Positions 23,719-32,555 of a DNA stretch of 64,000 nucleotides are shown in pieces; position 1 is the stretch's first letter, and each line of letters starts with the position of its first letter. The stretch is from JALEFZ01 sp038527485 (lineage in GTDB: Bacteria > Bacteroidota > Bacteroidia > J057): NCBI GenBank assembly GCA_038527485.1, contig JBCBFT010000009.1, positions 41,994-105,993 of the forward strand. Direction: 5' to 3'. The position numbers and the translations under genes were made by a program. The notes below the pieces were generated by a model. That model did no database searches. It had not been told where the DNA came from and saw only the letters and a list, made by a program, of their open reading frames with translations.

Positions 23719-24510
23719 ATGATGGAAGAACGTAGGGAGGATGTGACATACTACTGGGCCAGGGAATCCGCTATTCCTATGAGGGCTCATCCTTCGGAGT
23801 CTGCCGAGATGATCAATCAGTTGATTTTTGGCGATACATGTCGGAAATTAGAAGAAGACGGCTCGTGGACGAAGGTCAAGCATACCTATGATGGATATGA
23901 GGGCTGGGTAGATACCAAGATGCTTGAAGCGCAAGATCTGGATGCCATAGATGCACAAGCCGATTGGCATATGGTGGTTTTTGCTGCCGTGCAATGGCAG
24001 GATGGTACACTTCAGCACTTGCCAGCAGGTTCATTTGTACCCTTGATAGATGAAGGAAATGTGTGGCGGCTAGCCATTGGACAGTCAAAGGGGATTATCA
24101 TGAAAGGATCTTCCCTTTTGCAGCAACAAGCTCGACATAAGTTGGTAGAGGTAGGTAGTGTATTTATGAACACGCCCTATTTGTGGGGAGGATGTAGTGG
24201 GTTTGGGATTGATTGTTCGGGATTGATGCAAAGGGTGTATAGGAGCTGTGGGATTTTCATTCCGAGGGACTCGAGTGTTCAAGCTAAGCAAGGTGTCAGG
24301 ATCGACTGGGCAGATAGGGAGGCAGGCGATCTCGCCTTTTTCGCCAAACCTAACAAAAGTCATATTACGCACGTAGGAATGGTGGGAGGCGATGACAAGA
24401 TCATCCATGCCTCAGGAAAAGTACGAGTCGATCAACTGACAGAAAAAGGAATTATTCATTCTGCTAATCATAAACTCAGTTATCACTTGGTAAACATTCA
24501 ACGATGTTAA
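23719..24510 (+). CDS. NlpC/P60-family peptidoglycan hydrolase with SH3 domain
   Basis: A 263-residue C40 peptidase. A bacterial SH3 domain occupies about 10-70 (IPMRAHPSESAEMIN, GYEGWVDTKML), a second SH3-like part 80-140, and NlpC/P60 145-263. The catalytic Cys166 lies in IDCSGLMQ, His218 in ITHVGM, and the third polar residue (His230) in IIHASGK. Such enzymes cleave the D-Glu to diamino-acid bond in peptidoglycan stem peptides. No signal peptide is evident from the chosen start. The frame continues upstream to 23638 with a hydrophobic stretch that could serve as an anchor. The last 7 nt overlap the HNH gene. Confidence 0.88.
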   Translation: MMEERREDVTYYWARESAIPMRAHPSESAEMINQLIFGDTCRKLEEDGSWTKVKHTYDGYEGWVDTKMLEAQDLDAIDAQADWHMVVFAAVQWQDGTLQHLPAGSFVPLIDEGNVWRLAIGQSKGIIMKGSSLLQQQARHKLVEVGSVFMNTPYLWGGCSGFGIDCSGLMQRVYRSCGIFIPRDSSVQAKQGVRIDWADREAGDLAFFAKPNKSHITHVGMVGGDDKIIHASGKVRVDQLTEKGIIHSANHKLSYHLVNIQRC

Positions 24511-25010
24511 TTCGCGAAAGTGTATTAGTTCTTAACCAGGATTACCAGGCAATAGGCGTATGCTCTGTGGAGCGGGCTTTTGTCCTGGTCTTATTAAAAA
24601 AAGCGGAGATGCTTTCGGATTTTCCCGATCGGAAACTCCGCTCTGTGTCAGCTGATTTCAGCTTTCCCTCTATCATCCGTCTGTATCGCTACGTGAGCCT
24701 GCCTTACAAGCGTGTGAATCTTTCTCGCCACAATGTGTTTAAGCGTGACCGAAACCGCTGTGTATACTGTGGGTCCAAGGATTCTTTGACGATAGACCAC
24801 GTACATCCCAAATCTCAGGGTGGACGTGATTCATGGGATAATCTGGTGACAGCTTGTCAGAAGTGCAATGCGAAGAAAGGCAGCCTGACCCCCGAGCAAG
24901 CGGGTATGGAATTACAGTATAAGCCTTTTCGCCCTAGTTTTGTGATGTTCTTGAGTAATTTTGCTGGTGAGGTCCGCGAAGATTGGAAGCCTTACCTGTA
25001 CATGTCTTAA
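24504..25010 (+). CDS. HNH endonuclease
   Basis: A 168-residue HNH nuclease. Two Cys pairs, CVYCG and CQKCN, bracket the catalytic IDHVHPKSQGG and WDNLVTAC, which is the complete HNH motif with zinc knuckle. The N-terminal half (VLVLNQDYQAIGVCSVERAF) is the helper domain of a common, chromosomally conserved HNH subfamily. It starts by an ATGTTAA overlap with the NlpC/P60 gene. No restriction or phage genes adjoin, so its biological DNA target is unknown. Confidence 0.88.
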   Translation: MLIRESVLVLNQDYQAIGVCSVERAFVLVLLKKAEMLSDFPDRKLRSVSADFSFPSIIRLYRYVSLPYKRVNLSRHNVFKRDRNRCVYCGSKDSLTIDHVHPKSQGGRDSWDNLVTACQKCNAKKGSLTPEQAGMELQYKPFRPSFVMFLSNFAGEVREDWKPYLYMS

Positions 25011-25014
25011 TCCC

Positions 25015-25044
25015 GAAGCGAGCACCCCTCATTTTTCGCTTCTT
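25015..25044 (+). terminator. Possible terminator after the HNH gene
   Basis: GAAGCGA (25015-25021) pairs with TCGCTTC (25036-25042), a 7-bp stem followed by a pyrimidine run that is more C than T, so termination may be weak. Confidence 0.4.
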
Positions 25045-25156
25045 CCCCCCCTTTCCCGCCCATATACGGTAGGAGGTGATTGCTACTTCTTTTTTTTGGT
25101 TTTATGATTTTTTGGATGGTGTTTCCTGTAGTGGGAGATGCTGTGGGTGGTTTGTT

Positions 25157-25779
25157 GAGCAGGATTTAAGGATTCACAGGATGTTGAGTGTAGCACTACA
25201 CTGTTCTTCGTAACTAGATCTCTTCCTTAATGAGTATGATGGGAAGGTTCAGAGCAGGATTTAAGGATTTGCAGGATGTTGAGTGTAGCACTAAACTGTT
25301 CTGCGTAACTAGCTCTCTTCCTTAATGAGCATTATGGGAAGGTTTAGAGCAGGATTTAAGGATTCACAGGATGGCGTGTTTGGGAAAGGGTGTGGCATTG
25401 CTTCTTCTGCTCTGGGTATTCATCTAGCTTCGTAGCTTCTTTATCTATTAGTTTTCCTGATTGATTACGTTGGGAGGGTTTAGAGCAGGATTTAAGGATT
25501 CATAGGATTCCGTGTTTGCGAAAGGGCGTAGGATTGCTTCTTCTGCTCTGGGTATTCATCTAACTTCGTAGCTTCTTTATCTATTAGTTTCCTGATTGAT
25601 TACGTTGGGAAGGTTTAGAGCAGGATTTAAGGATTCACAGGATGGCGTGTTTGGGAAAGGGTGTGGCATTGCTTCTTCTGCTCTGGGTATTCATTTAGCT
25701 TCGTAGCTTCTTTATCTATTAGTTTTCCTGATTGATTACGTTGGGAAGGGTTAGAGCAGGATGTTAGGATTTATAGGAT
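25157..25779 (+). repeat. Two-part tandem repeat array sharing a 26-bp core
   Basis: Six copies of a 26-bp core start at 25157, 25252, 25347, 25483, 25618 and 25754. The core reads GAGCAGGATTTAAGGATT then CACAGGAT, and itself contains GGAT at 8-9 nt intervals. The first two units are 95 bp. The next three are 135-136 bp and have a different, nearly identical filler. The sixth core (25754) is degenerate. Both kinds of unit end with a GGGAAGGTT-like tail. No protein-coding frame is convincing. The array sits between the convergent ends of the HNH and OmpA-like genes. Confidence 0.9.
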
Positions 25780-25809
25780 GGGGAGTGTTGTGAATCTTGA
25801 TGTATGTGA

Positions 25810-26253
25810 TTACCAGATGGCTTCGCAGATGACTCGACGTTCGAGGAGGGCATGGGGCTTTGGGGCATTGGCGGCGCGGTAGGCCCAAGGACGATAGGGG
25901 ATCTTGACGATGCGGCGTTTGGGGATGCCGTAGTCTTTATGAAGGTTGCGGGCGATGAGTTTGATCCGCTTGGTGTTGAGCTTGCGCTGCTTGTTTTGGA
26001 AGCGAGGGCTTAGATTCTCAGCGGAGAGACGAACGGACATCTCAGGGTTGAGGTGGAGCATGAAGGCAATGTAGCTGAGCTGCTCGTCATAGCTGTATTC
26101 GAGTTCTGTGGTACCTTCTTTGAAATAAAGGATGGGAAACACACACTTTTTCTTATTGTTCAGGGTATCCATGCCGAGGAAGTCCATTTCATACTGGCCA
26201 AATGAAGGTAGGAATGTACCTAGAAATACGAAGAGGTAAATGAAGCGTGCCAT
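25810..26253 (-). CDS. OmpA-like C-terminal domain protein, small, exported
   Basis: A 147-residue protein with a signal peptide (MARFIYLFVFLGTFLPSFGQ). The mature part resembles a divergent OmpA/MotB peptidoglycan-binding fold: ILYFKEGTTELEYSYDEQLSYI, then LNPEMSVRLSAE, and the segment NTKRIKLIARNLHKDYGIPKRRI. Conserved Asp and Arg positions of the classical domain are partly lost, so peptidoglycan binding is uncertain. The ATG at 26253 is chosen, as the frame is open upstream to 26289. It is convergent with the repeat array and transcribed alone. Confidence 0.65.
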   Translation of the reverse strand: MARFIYLFVFLGTFLPSFGQYEMDFLGMDTLNNKKKCVFPILYFKEGTTELEYSYDEQLSYIAFMLHLNPEMSVRLSAENLSPRFQNKQRKLNTKRIKLIARNLHKDYGIPKRRIVKIPYRPWAYRAANAPKPHALLERRVICEAIW

Positions 26254-26519
26254 AGAGTACAGGAGCTTTGAAGACAAGGAATCGATCAAAGGTGGAGAGC
26301 CTATAGCGTAAGCCTACTTTATGCATTACGATTGAGCTCTTTTCCCTTATAAAATTACCTTTATTTTTAATCAAAAACGAAAAAAGCGAAAAGGTAGTAT
26401 ATGAATATTTGGAAAAAGAAAGGAAGTGTAAAGCGTATCTTGTGAAGTGACATAAGGTTAGCCAATCGATTCATGGTAGTCTCATGTAAGTCACCCCTAT
26501 TTAGAAGAAAGCTCCTGTG

Positions 26520-27497
26520 TTAGTCTAGTAATTGTACAACTCCTAGCTCATTACCATCTCCATCCAATAGCATCAAGCTGCGATCAATATATATTTCGTT
26601 GGCTAGAGAGTCTTTCCAGTCCTTTCTATTGAGTTGAATGATGGCTCTTTGGGTCTGGGGATGATAATCGCCTGAACCATAAGAATAGGTTTCATACATC
26701 CGACGGATGGTGTCTCTTGTATTACGATTTATGTCATACACAAAAAAGTAATTCGAATTGAATGGTGTCATAAATACTTGAAGTTGTTGAGCATCGAAGT
26801 AAGAGATGGCAGGAAAGGAATATCCTTGATAAACAGGTTTTAGATTAGTTGAATCCCAATGGTAGCCAGCTAAGCCTCCTAATGGAGATTGGCCTACTAA
26901 GCTCTCTTCATTATTCAACCAACCGAGAGGAACAAACCAATGTATGGCCCTATGTAATACCTTACCTAAAGAGTTAGATAACCTAATATCGCGTTCATTA
27001 GCGTAAGCGAATTTTTCCCCATCAGGACTCCATTTGGGATAATTATGAAAACCTTCTCCAAATGTAAGCTGTACAGGTTCTCCTCCGCTCGCTTTGACTT
27101 TCCATACCTTTCGATTGATACCTGTATAAATAAGCCAGCCTTTGCTGCTCCAATCCAATCCATAACAAGCATTATCTGTCACTTTACGTGTCCTTCCTGT
27201 CCGAAAGTCAAAAATCATGACCTCGTTGGCACAAGCACTTGTCCCTCTAAGAAAGGCAATTTGATAAGGATCTTGAGGATTAAAGCATGGGAACCAGTAT
27301 TGAAATGTTCCTTTTTGATGATAAGTTGGGGGGGTGATGAAACCATTGAATAGATCTTCTTTGTATACAGGATTGGTAATGGGTTCTATATATCTCTCAT
27401 AGGGATCACTAGGTTCAGGCTCAATCTGTGGGGGATCGGGCTTGTTGCAGGCTAGAAGGATAAGTAAAAGAGACAGGTAGAGGATGGGTCGGTTCAT
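26520..27497 (-). CDS. Lipoprotein with TolB-like PD40 beta-propeller
   Basis: A 325-residue protein. The lipoprotein signal peptide ends in LLILLAC, an excellent lipobox with Cys at residue 16. Following a Pro/Glu-rich linker, repeated beta-propeller blades of the PD40/WD40-like type are visible: FNPQDPYQIAFLRG, YGLDWSSKGWLIYTG, FHNYPKWSPDGEKFAYAN. Such proteins are found in the Bacteroidota envelope, often binding peptides or peptidoglycan-associated partners. No enzyme motif is visible, and its partner is unknown. Confidence 0.75.
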   Translation of the reverse strand: MNRPILYLSLLLILLACNKPDPPQIEPEPSDPYERYIEPITNPVYKEDLFNGFITPPTYHQKGTFQYWFPCFNPQDPYQIAFLRGTSACANEVMIFDFRTGRTRKVTDNACYGLDWSSKGWLIYTGINRKVWKVKASGGEPVQLTFGEGFHNYPKWSPDGEKFAYANERDIRLSNSLGKVLHRAIHWFVPLGWLNNEESLVGQSPLGGLAGYHWDSTNLKPVYQGYSFPAISYFDAQQLQVFMTPFNSNYFFVYDINRNTRDTIRRMYETYSYGSGDYHPQTQRAIIQLNRKDWKDSLANEIYIDRSLMLLDGDGNELGVVQLLD

Positions 27498-27628
27498 GCT
27501 AGATGTGTATGCTGAAGATATTTGCTAATGATCAAATTATACAGAGATTTTTTGAGGCCCTCAAGCGGACAATAGATAAGCCAAAAAATACTTATAGAAT
27601 TTACAAACGCATCTATTTCCTCCCAATA

Positions 27629-27657
27629 AAAAGAGCCATCTCATGTAAAGATGACTC
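27629..27657 (-). terminator. Terminator of uvrB
   Basis: GAG-CATCT and AGATG-CTC arms (with one mismatch) form a hairpin around a 7-nt loop. On the minus strand it is followed by TTTTT. It lies about 25 nt beyond the uvrB stop. Confidence 0.65.
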
Positions 27658-27679
27658 CACTTATTTTATGTATTTGATA

Positions 27680-29701
27680 CTATCTCCGCTCCTTCAGCAA
27701 GGCCTGGAAAGCCTTCATCTCGTCGCGTAGCCGCGCTGCCTCCAGGAAGTCGAGGTCCTTAGCAGCCTTCTCCATTTCCTTGCGAATGTTGGAGATTTTT
27801 TTCTTCAGCTCATCTTCGCTCATGTATTCTGCAGCTGCTTCTGCCGCTACATTGACTTCTTCCTCGAACTCTTCAAAGTTCTTCGCACGGATGCCCAGAG
27901 CCGATTTGAAAATGTCCTTAGACTCGCGACTGACCGTCTTAGGAGTGATGCCATGCTTTTCATTGTAGGCAATCTGCTTGGCACGGCGATACTCAGTTTC
28001 ATCTAAGAGCTGCTTCATGGAATCCGTGATTTTGTCGCCATACATGATCACCCGACCGTCCACATGACGGGCCGCACGGCCTGCGGTCTGTATCAAGGAT
28101 TGACCTGAGCGAAGGAAACCTTCTTTGTCTGCATCCAAAATCGCCACAAGCGCCACCTCTGGCAAGTCCAAACCCTCACGCAGCAGGTTGACCCCTACTA
28201 AGACGTCAAATTTTCCCTCTCTCAACTCCCGCAAAATATCGACACGGTCGAGCGCATCAATGTCAGAGTGGATATAGCGCGCCTTGATGTCCAAGTCGTG
28301 GAGGTAGCGCGTCAATTCTTCCGACATGCGTTTGGTCAACGTAGTTACGAGCACGCGATTGCCTTTTTTGACTTCGTTGTCTACTTCGTCGAGGAGATCG
28401 TCCACCTGGTTGTCACAGGGCCGCACCTCTACAGGAGGATCTAGCAAGCCTGTAGGTCTTACGATCTGCTCGACGACTACTCCTGCACTTTTTTCCAGCT
28501 CATACTCCGCAGGCGTCGCACTCATGTAGATGGCCTGATTGACCAGCGAGTTGAACTCGTCAAATTTCTGGGGACGGTTGTCCAGCGCCGAAGGCAAACG
28601 AAATCCGTGTTCCACGAGGGTAAATTTCCGTGAGCGGTCTCCATGATACATGCCCCGCACCTGCGGCAGGGTCACGTGACTTTCGTCGATCACTAACAGG
28701 AAATCATCGGGGAAGTAATCCACCAAACAATAAGGGCGACTCCCAGGCTTACGACGCGATAGGTATCGGCTGTAATTCTCGATCCCCGAGCAGTACCCCA
28801 ACTCGCGCATCATCTCTAGATCGTATTCGGTGCGCTCCTTGAGACGGTTGGCTTCGAGATACATGCCTTGCGCTTCGAAGTACTCTACTTGCTTGACCAG
28901 ATCTGCCTGAATTTCCTCGATGGATTGGTTGAGGGCTTCCCGACGGGTTACGAAGAGATTGGCGGGATACATGGTATAATCTCGAAGTTCTTCAATTTTT
29001 CTTCCTGTTTCCAGATCAAATCGCTGGATTTTTTCAATTTCATCTCCAAAGAAGAGGAAACGAATCCCAAAATCGTCATAAGCAGGATAGACATCGATGG
29101 TATCACCTTTGACACGAAATTTCCCTGGCTCCAGCATGGTTTGGGTACGACTGTAAAATAGGCGCACCAGTTTATCTAGAAAAGCATTTTGTGAAATTAC
29201 TTGTCCCACATTCGCATAATAGACATTGGCTTCGAAGTCTTCGGGTTTCCCGATACCATAGATACAAGACACAGAGGCTACCACGATCACATCACGCCTT
29301 CCTGATATCAAGGCAGTAGTTGCTCTTAATCGTAGCTTTTCGATGTCTTGATTGATCGAAAGATCCTTCTCTATATAGGTATTGCTCGAAGGGATGTAGG
29401 CTTCGGGCTGGTAATAATCATAGTAAGAGATGAAATACTCGACGAGGTTGTTGGGGAAAAACTCCAAAAATTCGCCATAAAGCTGAGCGGCTAGCGTCTT
29501 ATTGTGGCTGATGATCAGCGTCGGACGATTGAGGTTGGCGATGGTATTGGCAACCGTGAAGGTCTTACCTGAACCTGTCACCCCTAGAAGCACCTGATGG
29601 TTTTCGCCTGTTTCGACCCCTTCTACGAGTTGTTCAATGGCTTGCGGCTGATCACCCGCAGGTTTATATTTAGAAACGAGTTGAAATTTGTGATCACTCA
29701 T
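27680..29701 (-). CDS. uvrB: Excinuclease ABC subunit B
   Basis: A 673-residue UvrB. Walker A GVTGSGKT is at residues 40-47. The beta-hairpin region YYDYYQPEAYIPSSNTYIEKD, used to pry DNA strands, is followed by helicase motifs (FLLVIDESHVTLPQVRGMYHGD, VALVAILDADKEGFLRS, QTAGRAARHVDGRVIMYGD) and the C-terminal UVR domain (EAARLRDEMKAFQALL). It carries damaged DNA from UvrA to UvrC during nucleotide excision repair. The ATG at 29701 (MSDHKFQL) is preferred over an in-frame start at 29749. Confidence 0.98.
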   Translation of the reverse strand: MSDHKFQLVSKYKPAGDQPQAIEQLVEGVETGENHQVLLGVTGSGKTFTVANTIANLNRPTLIISHNKTLAAQLYGEFLEFFPNNLVEYFISYYDYYQPEAYIPSSNTYIEKDLSINQDIEKLRLRATTALISGRRDVIVVASVSCIYGIGKPEDFEANVYYANVGQVISQNAFLDKLVRLFYSRTQTMLEPGKFRVKGDTIDVYPAYDDFGIRFLFFGDEIEKIQRFDLETGRKIEELRDYTMYPANLFVTRREALNQSIEEIQADLVKQVEYFEAQGMYLEANRLKERTEYDLEMMRELGYCSGIENYSRYLSRRKPGSRPYCLVDYFPDDFLLVIDESHVTLPQVRGMYHGDRSRKFTLVEHGFRLPSALDNRPQKFDEFNSLVNQAIYMSATPAEYELEKSAGVVVEQIVRPTGLLDPPVEVRPCDNQVDDLLDEVDNEVKKGNRVLVTTLTKRMSEELTRYLHDLDIKARYIHSDIDALDRVDILRELREGKFDVLVGVNLLREGLDLPEVALVAILDADKEGFLRSGQSLIQTAGRAARHVDGRVIMYGDKITDSMKQLLDETEYRRAKQIAYNEKHGITPKTVSRESKDIFKSALGIRAKNFEEFEEEVNVAAEAAAEYMSEDELKKKISNIRKEMEKAAKDLDFLEAARLRDEMKAFQALLKERR

Positions 29702-29773
29702 ATATGATTTGGCATAGGATGAACCTCTAATTACGAAATCTAATTCCAAAAGGATATGTTTGAAAAATCTTTT

Positions 29774-29805
29774 TTGGAGGGGAAAGGCCTAAGCTTATAA
29801 TTTTG
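29774..29805 (+). promoter_or_regulatory. Promoter of the glycosyltransferase gene
   Basis: TTG (29774-29776), a 21-nt spacer, then TAATTTTG (29798-29805), matching TAnnTTTG. The leader to the ATG at 29876 would be about 65 nt. Confidence 0.45.
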
Positions 29806-29875
29806 AATCTGATACCTTGAACGTGGGTAAATTCTTTACAGCATAATATCGCTACATTCACTTGTCTAAGAGAAT

Positions 29876-31000
29876 ATGAATATTGGATTTGAGGCGAAGC
29901 GCGTGTTTCAAAACTTTACAGGTCTGGGCAACTATAGCCGAAGCCTCATCCAAAATTTACTCAAATTCTATCCTGAAACACAGGCCCATCTTTTTGCGCC
30001 CAAAATCGTCTCCCATCCACGCACTCAATTTTTCTTAGATCATCCTCGTATACAAACCTATGCGCCCCAACATCCTTTTCGTGCTTGGTGGCGATCATAC
30101 GGGATGTCAGCCTTTGTGAAAAATCAGGAAGTAGATGTTTTTCACGGACTGAGTCATGAGCTTCCCTTTGGATTGGAGAAGCATGGCATCCCGAAAGTAG
30201 TGACAATACACGATCTAATTTTTCTTCGATATCCTCACTTATACCAAAACATAGACCGAAAGATCTATACAGCAAAGCTGAAGCATGCATGTCAGGCAGC
30301 AGATCGAATCATTGCCATTAGCGCACAAACAGCGCAGGACCTACAGGAATTGATTCGGGTCCCCAAGGAAAAAATTTCTCTTATCTACCAGACTTGCGAT
30401 GATATTTTTTGGGAGGGAAAAATACGTGATGTAAGAGAAAAATATCGTCTTCCCTCCGAATACTTGATTTACGTCGGCTCGGTCATTCCCCGAAAAAATC
30501 TCCTGCTCATTGTCCAGGCAATGGACTTGCTTCCCCCAACCTTACGGGTCCCTCTCATCGTCATAGGTAGTGGGAAGGCTTACTTACAGCAAGTCAAGCG
30601 ACAGATTGCACAGCGAGGATTAGAAGATCTTTTTATCTTTTTGGGTGAAGCTGAGTTTGCAGATTTTCCTTCTTTATATGCAGGAGCCACGTTTAGCCTT
30701 TACCCATCAGAGTATGAGGGCTTTGGTATTCCGATTTTGGAATCGCTCGTCTCAGGCACGCCTGCCATCGTGACAAAGGCGTCCTCCTTACCTGAAGCAG
30801 GTGGTCCAGGTGCTTTGTATATGGATGCCATGACAGCAGAAGATTTGATGGAGAAAATGCAAGACTTAATGGAAGATAAGGATAAACGTGAACGCTTGGC
30901 GCAGGCAGGACTTGCCCATGTCGAAAAATTTCGTCCAGGTAGGTTGACAGCAGCTCTTTACGGTCTTTATGAAGAAGTCAAACGATCGTCTACGGTCTGA
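29876..31000 (+). CDS. Glycosyltransferase family 4
   Basis: A 374-residue GT-B fold enzyme. The N-terminal domain begins MNIGFEAKRVFQNFTGLGNYSRSL. The nucleotide-sugar-binding C-terminal domain carries YLIYVGSVIPRKNL and the family's E-x7-E stretch in YPSEYEGFGIPILESLVSG. Retaining GT4 enzymes move sugars from nucleotide donors to lipid or glycan acceptors. It has no signal peptide and presumably acts on the cytoplasmic face of the membrane. It stands alone, not in a polysaccharide cluster, so its acceptor is unknown. Confidence 0.9.
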   Translation: MNIGFEAKRVFQNFTGLGNYSRSLIQNLLKFYPETQAHLFAPKIVSHPRTQFFLDHPRIQTYAPQHPFRAWWRSYGMSAFVKNQEVDVFHGLSHELPFGLEKHGIPKVVTIHDLIFLRYPHLYQNIDRKIYTAKLKHACQAADRIIAISAQTAQDLQELIRVPKEKISLIYQTCDDIFWEGKIRDVREKYRLPSEYLIYVGSVIPRKNLLLIVQAMDLLPPTLRVPLIVIGSGKAYLQQVKRQIAQRGLEDLFIFLGEAEFADFPSLYAGATFSLYPSEYEGFGIPILESLVSGTPAIVTKASSLPEAGGPGALYMDAMTAEDLMEKMQDLMEDKDKRERLAQAGLAHVEKFRPGRLTAALYGLYEEVKRSSTV

Positions 31001-31036
31001 GCGCATTTCAATCCGTGATACAATCTGTTTGATCGA

Positions 31037-32011
31037 TTACTTTTTGCGTGTGATGGCGAAATGCATCAATTCCTTAAGTGCTTTCTGAGAGGCAGATACT
31101 GGGAAGCTATCCAGGATCTCTTCAGCTTCTTTGACATACTGGTGCATGACCTCTCGTGAGTAATCCAGTCCTCCGTTGTCCTTGACATAGTCAATGAGAT
31201 ATTTCACCTTTTGGGGATCGGTATTGTGTCTACGCACAATGTTGATCAGTTTGCGACGCTCTCCCCAACTAGACTTGTTGAGGACGTGAATCAGGGGCAG
31301 GGTCAGTTTCCGTTCTTTGATGTCGATGGCGCGCGGTTTCCCGATGTCATCTTGCCCATAGTCGAACAGGTCGTCTTTGATTTGGAAGGCAATGCCAACC
31401 TTTTCTCCAAACAGACGCATGCTTTCTCCTACTTCAGGATCTTCTGTCGTGCTTCGAGCGCCTACCTGACAGCAAGAGGCAAAGAGTGAGGCTGTTTTAG
31501 CATTGATGATGTCGAGATAGACGGCTTCGTCGATATTGAGTTTGCGCGCTTTTTCCATTTGGAGTAGTTCGCCCTCGCTGATGAGTTTGACTGCATTTGA
31601 GACAATCTTCAGTAGCTCAAAATCATCGTGTTCCAGCGCCATGAGGAGTCCTCGGGACAAAAGAAAGTCGCCAGCGAGAACCGCAATTTTATTTTTCCAG
31701 AGTGCATTGACGGAAAAGAAGCCTCTACGCTCATTGGAATCGTCTACTACGTCGTCATGGATCAAGGTAGCCGTATGCAAAAGTTCGATCAGGGCAGCCC
31801 CTCTATAGGTAGAGGGCGTGATACCGCCGCAGAGATCTGCACTAAAGAGCACGAGCATGGGGCGCATCTGCTTTCCTTTTCGTTTGAGCAGGTAGCCCAT
31901 GATACGTTCGAGTAGGCTCACGTCACTGTTCATTGCCGAATGAAAATATCGCTCAAAATATTCGAGTTCTTTGGCAATGGGGGCTTGTATCGTCTGAAGC
32001 GTTAAACTCAT
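31037..32011 (-). CDS. Polyprenyl diphosphate synthase
   Basis: A 324-residue trans-prenyltransferase. The first aspartate-rich motif is in LIHDDVVDDSNERRG, the second in FQIKDDLFDYGQDD, and FARM-region residues (KGKQMRPMLVLFSADL) precede the first. It condenses isopentenyl diphosphate with allylic diphosphates into long-chain polyprenyl diphosphate, for example the menaquinone side chain. The closest named family is the octaprenyl/heptaprenyl type, but chain length cannot be decided here. It is convergent with the glycosyltransferase, with a 36-nt gap. Confidence 0.92.
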   Translation of the reverse strand: MSLTLQTIQAPIAKELEYFERYFHSAMNSDVSLLERIMGYLLKRKGKQMRPMLVLFSADLCGGITPSTYRGAALIELLHTATLIHDDVVDDSNERRGFFSVNALWKNKIAVLAGDFLLSRGLLMALEHDDFELLKIVSNAVKLISEGELLQMEKARKLNIDEAVYLDIINAKTASLFASCCQVGARSTTEDPEVGESMRLFGEKVGIAFQIKDDLFDYGQDDIGKPRAIDIKERKLTLPLIHVLNKSSWGERRKLINIVRRHNTDPQKVKYLIDYVKDNGGLDYSREVMHQYVKEAEEILDSFPVSASQKALKELMHFAITRKK

Positions 32012-32120
32012 ATATAAAGTAAAACTACAATTATTGATCTTATATTAATAAAAAACCTTCCGCATTGTTGGGAGGGAAATAGAAACATCTCCTGAGTTAT
32101 ACGGTAAAATAAAGAGAACA

Positions 32121-32151
32121 GACACGCTTATAAGAGAATTTGACACGCTTA
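32121..32151 (+). repeat. Direct repeat GACACGCTTA x2, 21-bp period
   Basis: GACACGCTTA at 32121-32130 and 32142-32151. The spacing places both on the same DNA face, as for a protein dimer on tandem half-sites. Confidence 0.5.
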
Positions 32152-32223
32152 AAAGAATCCTCTTTTAATAGGATGAATGGAGGATTATTTACTATTTTAT
32201 TTTGCGAAATAATGCCTTGTAAC

Positions 32224-32242
32224 TAATTCACATCGTGAATTA
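32224..32242. promoter_or_regulatory. Perfect 8-bp inverted repeat
   Basis: TAATTCAC-ATC-GTGAATTA. Symmetric and A/T-rich, it looks more like a dimer-binding operator than a terminator because no T run follows. Confidence 0.45.
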
Positions 32243-32555
32243 TCATATAGGGAAAAATGTAAGTTTCTTCATATTAAGTTGAGGGAAAGAATGGTGCTTT
32301 TGTTTGAGAAATGACATTAAAACATAAAGCATTTTAGCAAACTAGTAAGTGTGTAGACGAGAAGCGTGAATAGCAAGATTTGCCTCGACATCGTCTTCTT
32401 AAAAAGACTAAACCATTTCCTCTAAGGGAAATCTAATTGTATAAAAGGGACATATACATATATGGCCAAGTCAAAAGTCAATCATATGGCTTGGGTCAAT
32501 TCAAAACCATGTAAGGGAATACACCCTGTAAACACTGAGAAGACATCTTTGAGAC

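Larger units (their letters stand above)
32012..32555. other. Divergent intergenic region, 544 nt, with operator-like repeats
   Basis: It contains no recognised gene. A 10-bp word GACACGCTTA is repeated directly at 32121 and 32142, a 21-bp interval (two helical turns), each followed by similar A/T-rich sequence. An 8-bp inverted repeat TAATTCAC/GTGAATTA with ATC between them lies at 32224-32242. AATCCTC (32156) and GAGGATT (32180) form a third inverted pair. All lie between the polyprenyl synthase and the large surface protein, whose promoter is not obvious. Confidence 0.6.

Noticed and set aside
23719..24510. A phage lysin origin for the NlpC/P60 gene
   Set aside because: It has the domain order of chromosomal SH3-NlpC/P60 hydrolases, and no phage genes are nearby.
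24504..25010. HNH nuclease as part of a defence island
   Set aside because: Neighbours are a peptidoglycan hydrolase and envelope genes. The HNH subtype is a common chromosomal one, and no other defence gene is present.
25157..25779. CRISPR array
   Set aside because: Cores are imperfect, units are 95-136 bp, and the fillers are nearly identical to each other rather than unique. No cas genes are nearby.
32141..32170. A TTGACA...TTTAAT pair resembling a sigma-70 promoter
   Set aside because: Bacteroidota primary promoters use TTG and TAnnTTTG. The words fall inside the direct repeat region, and the match is likely chance.
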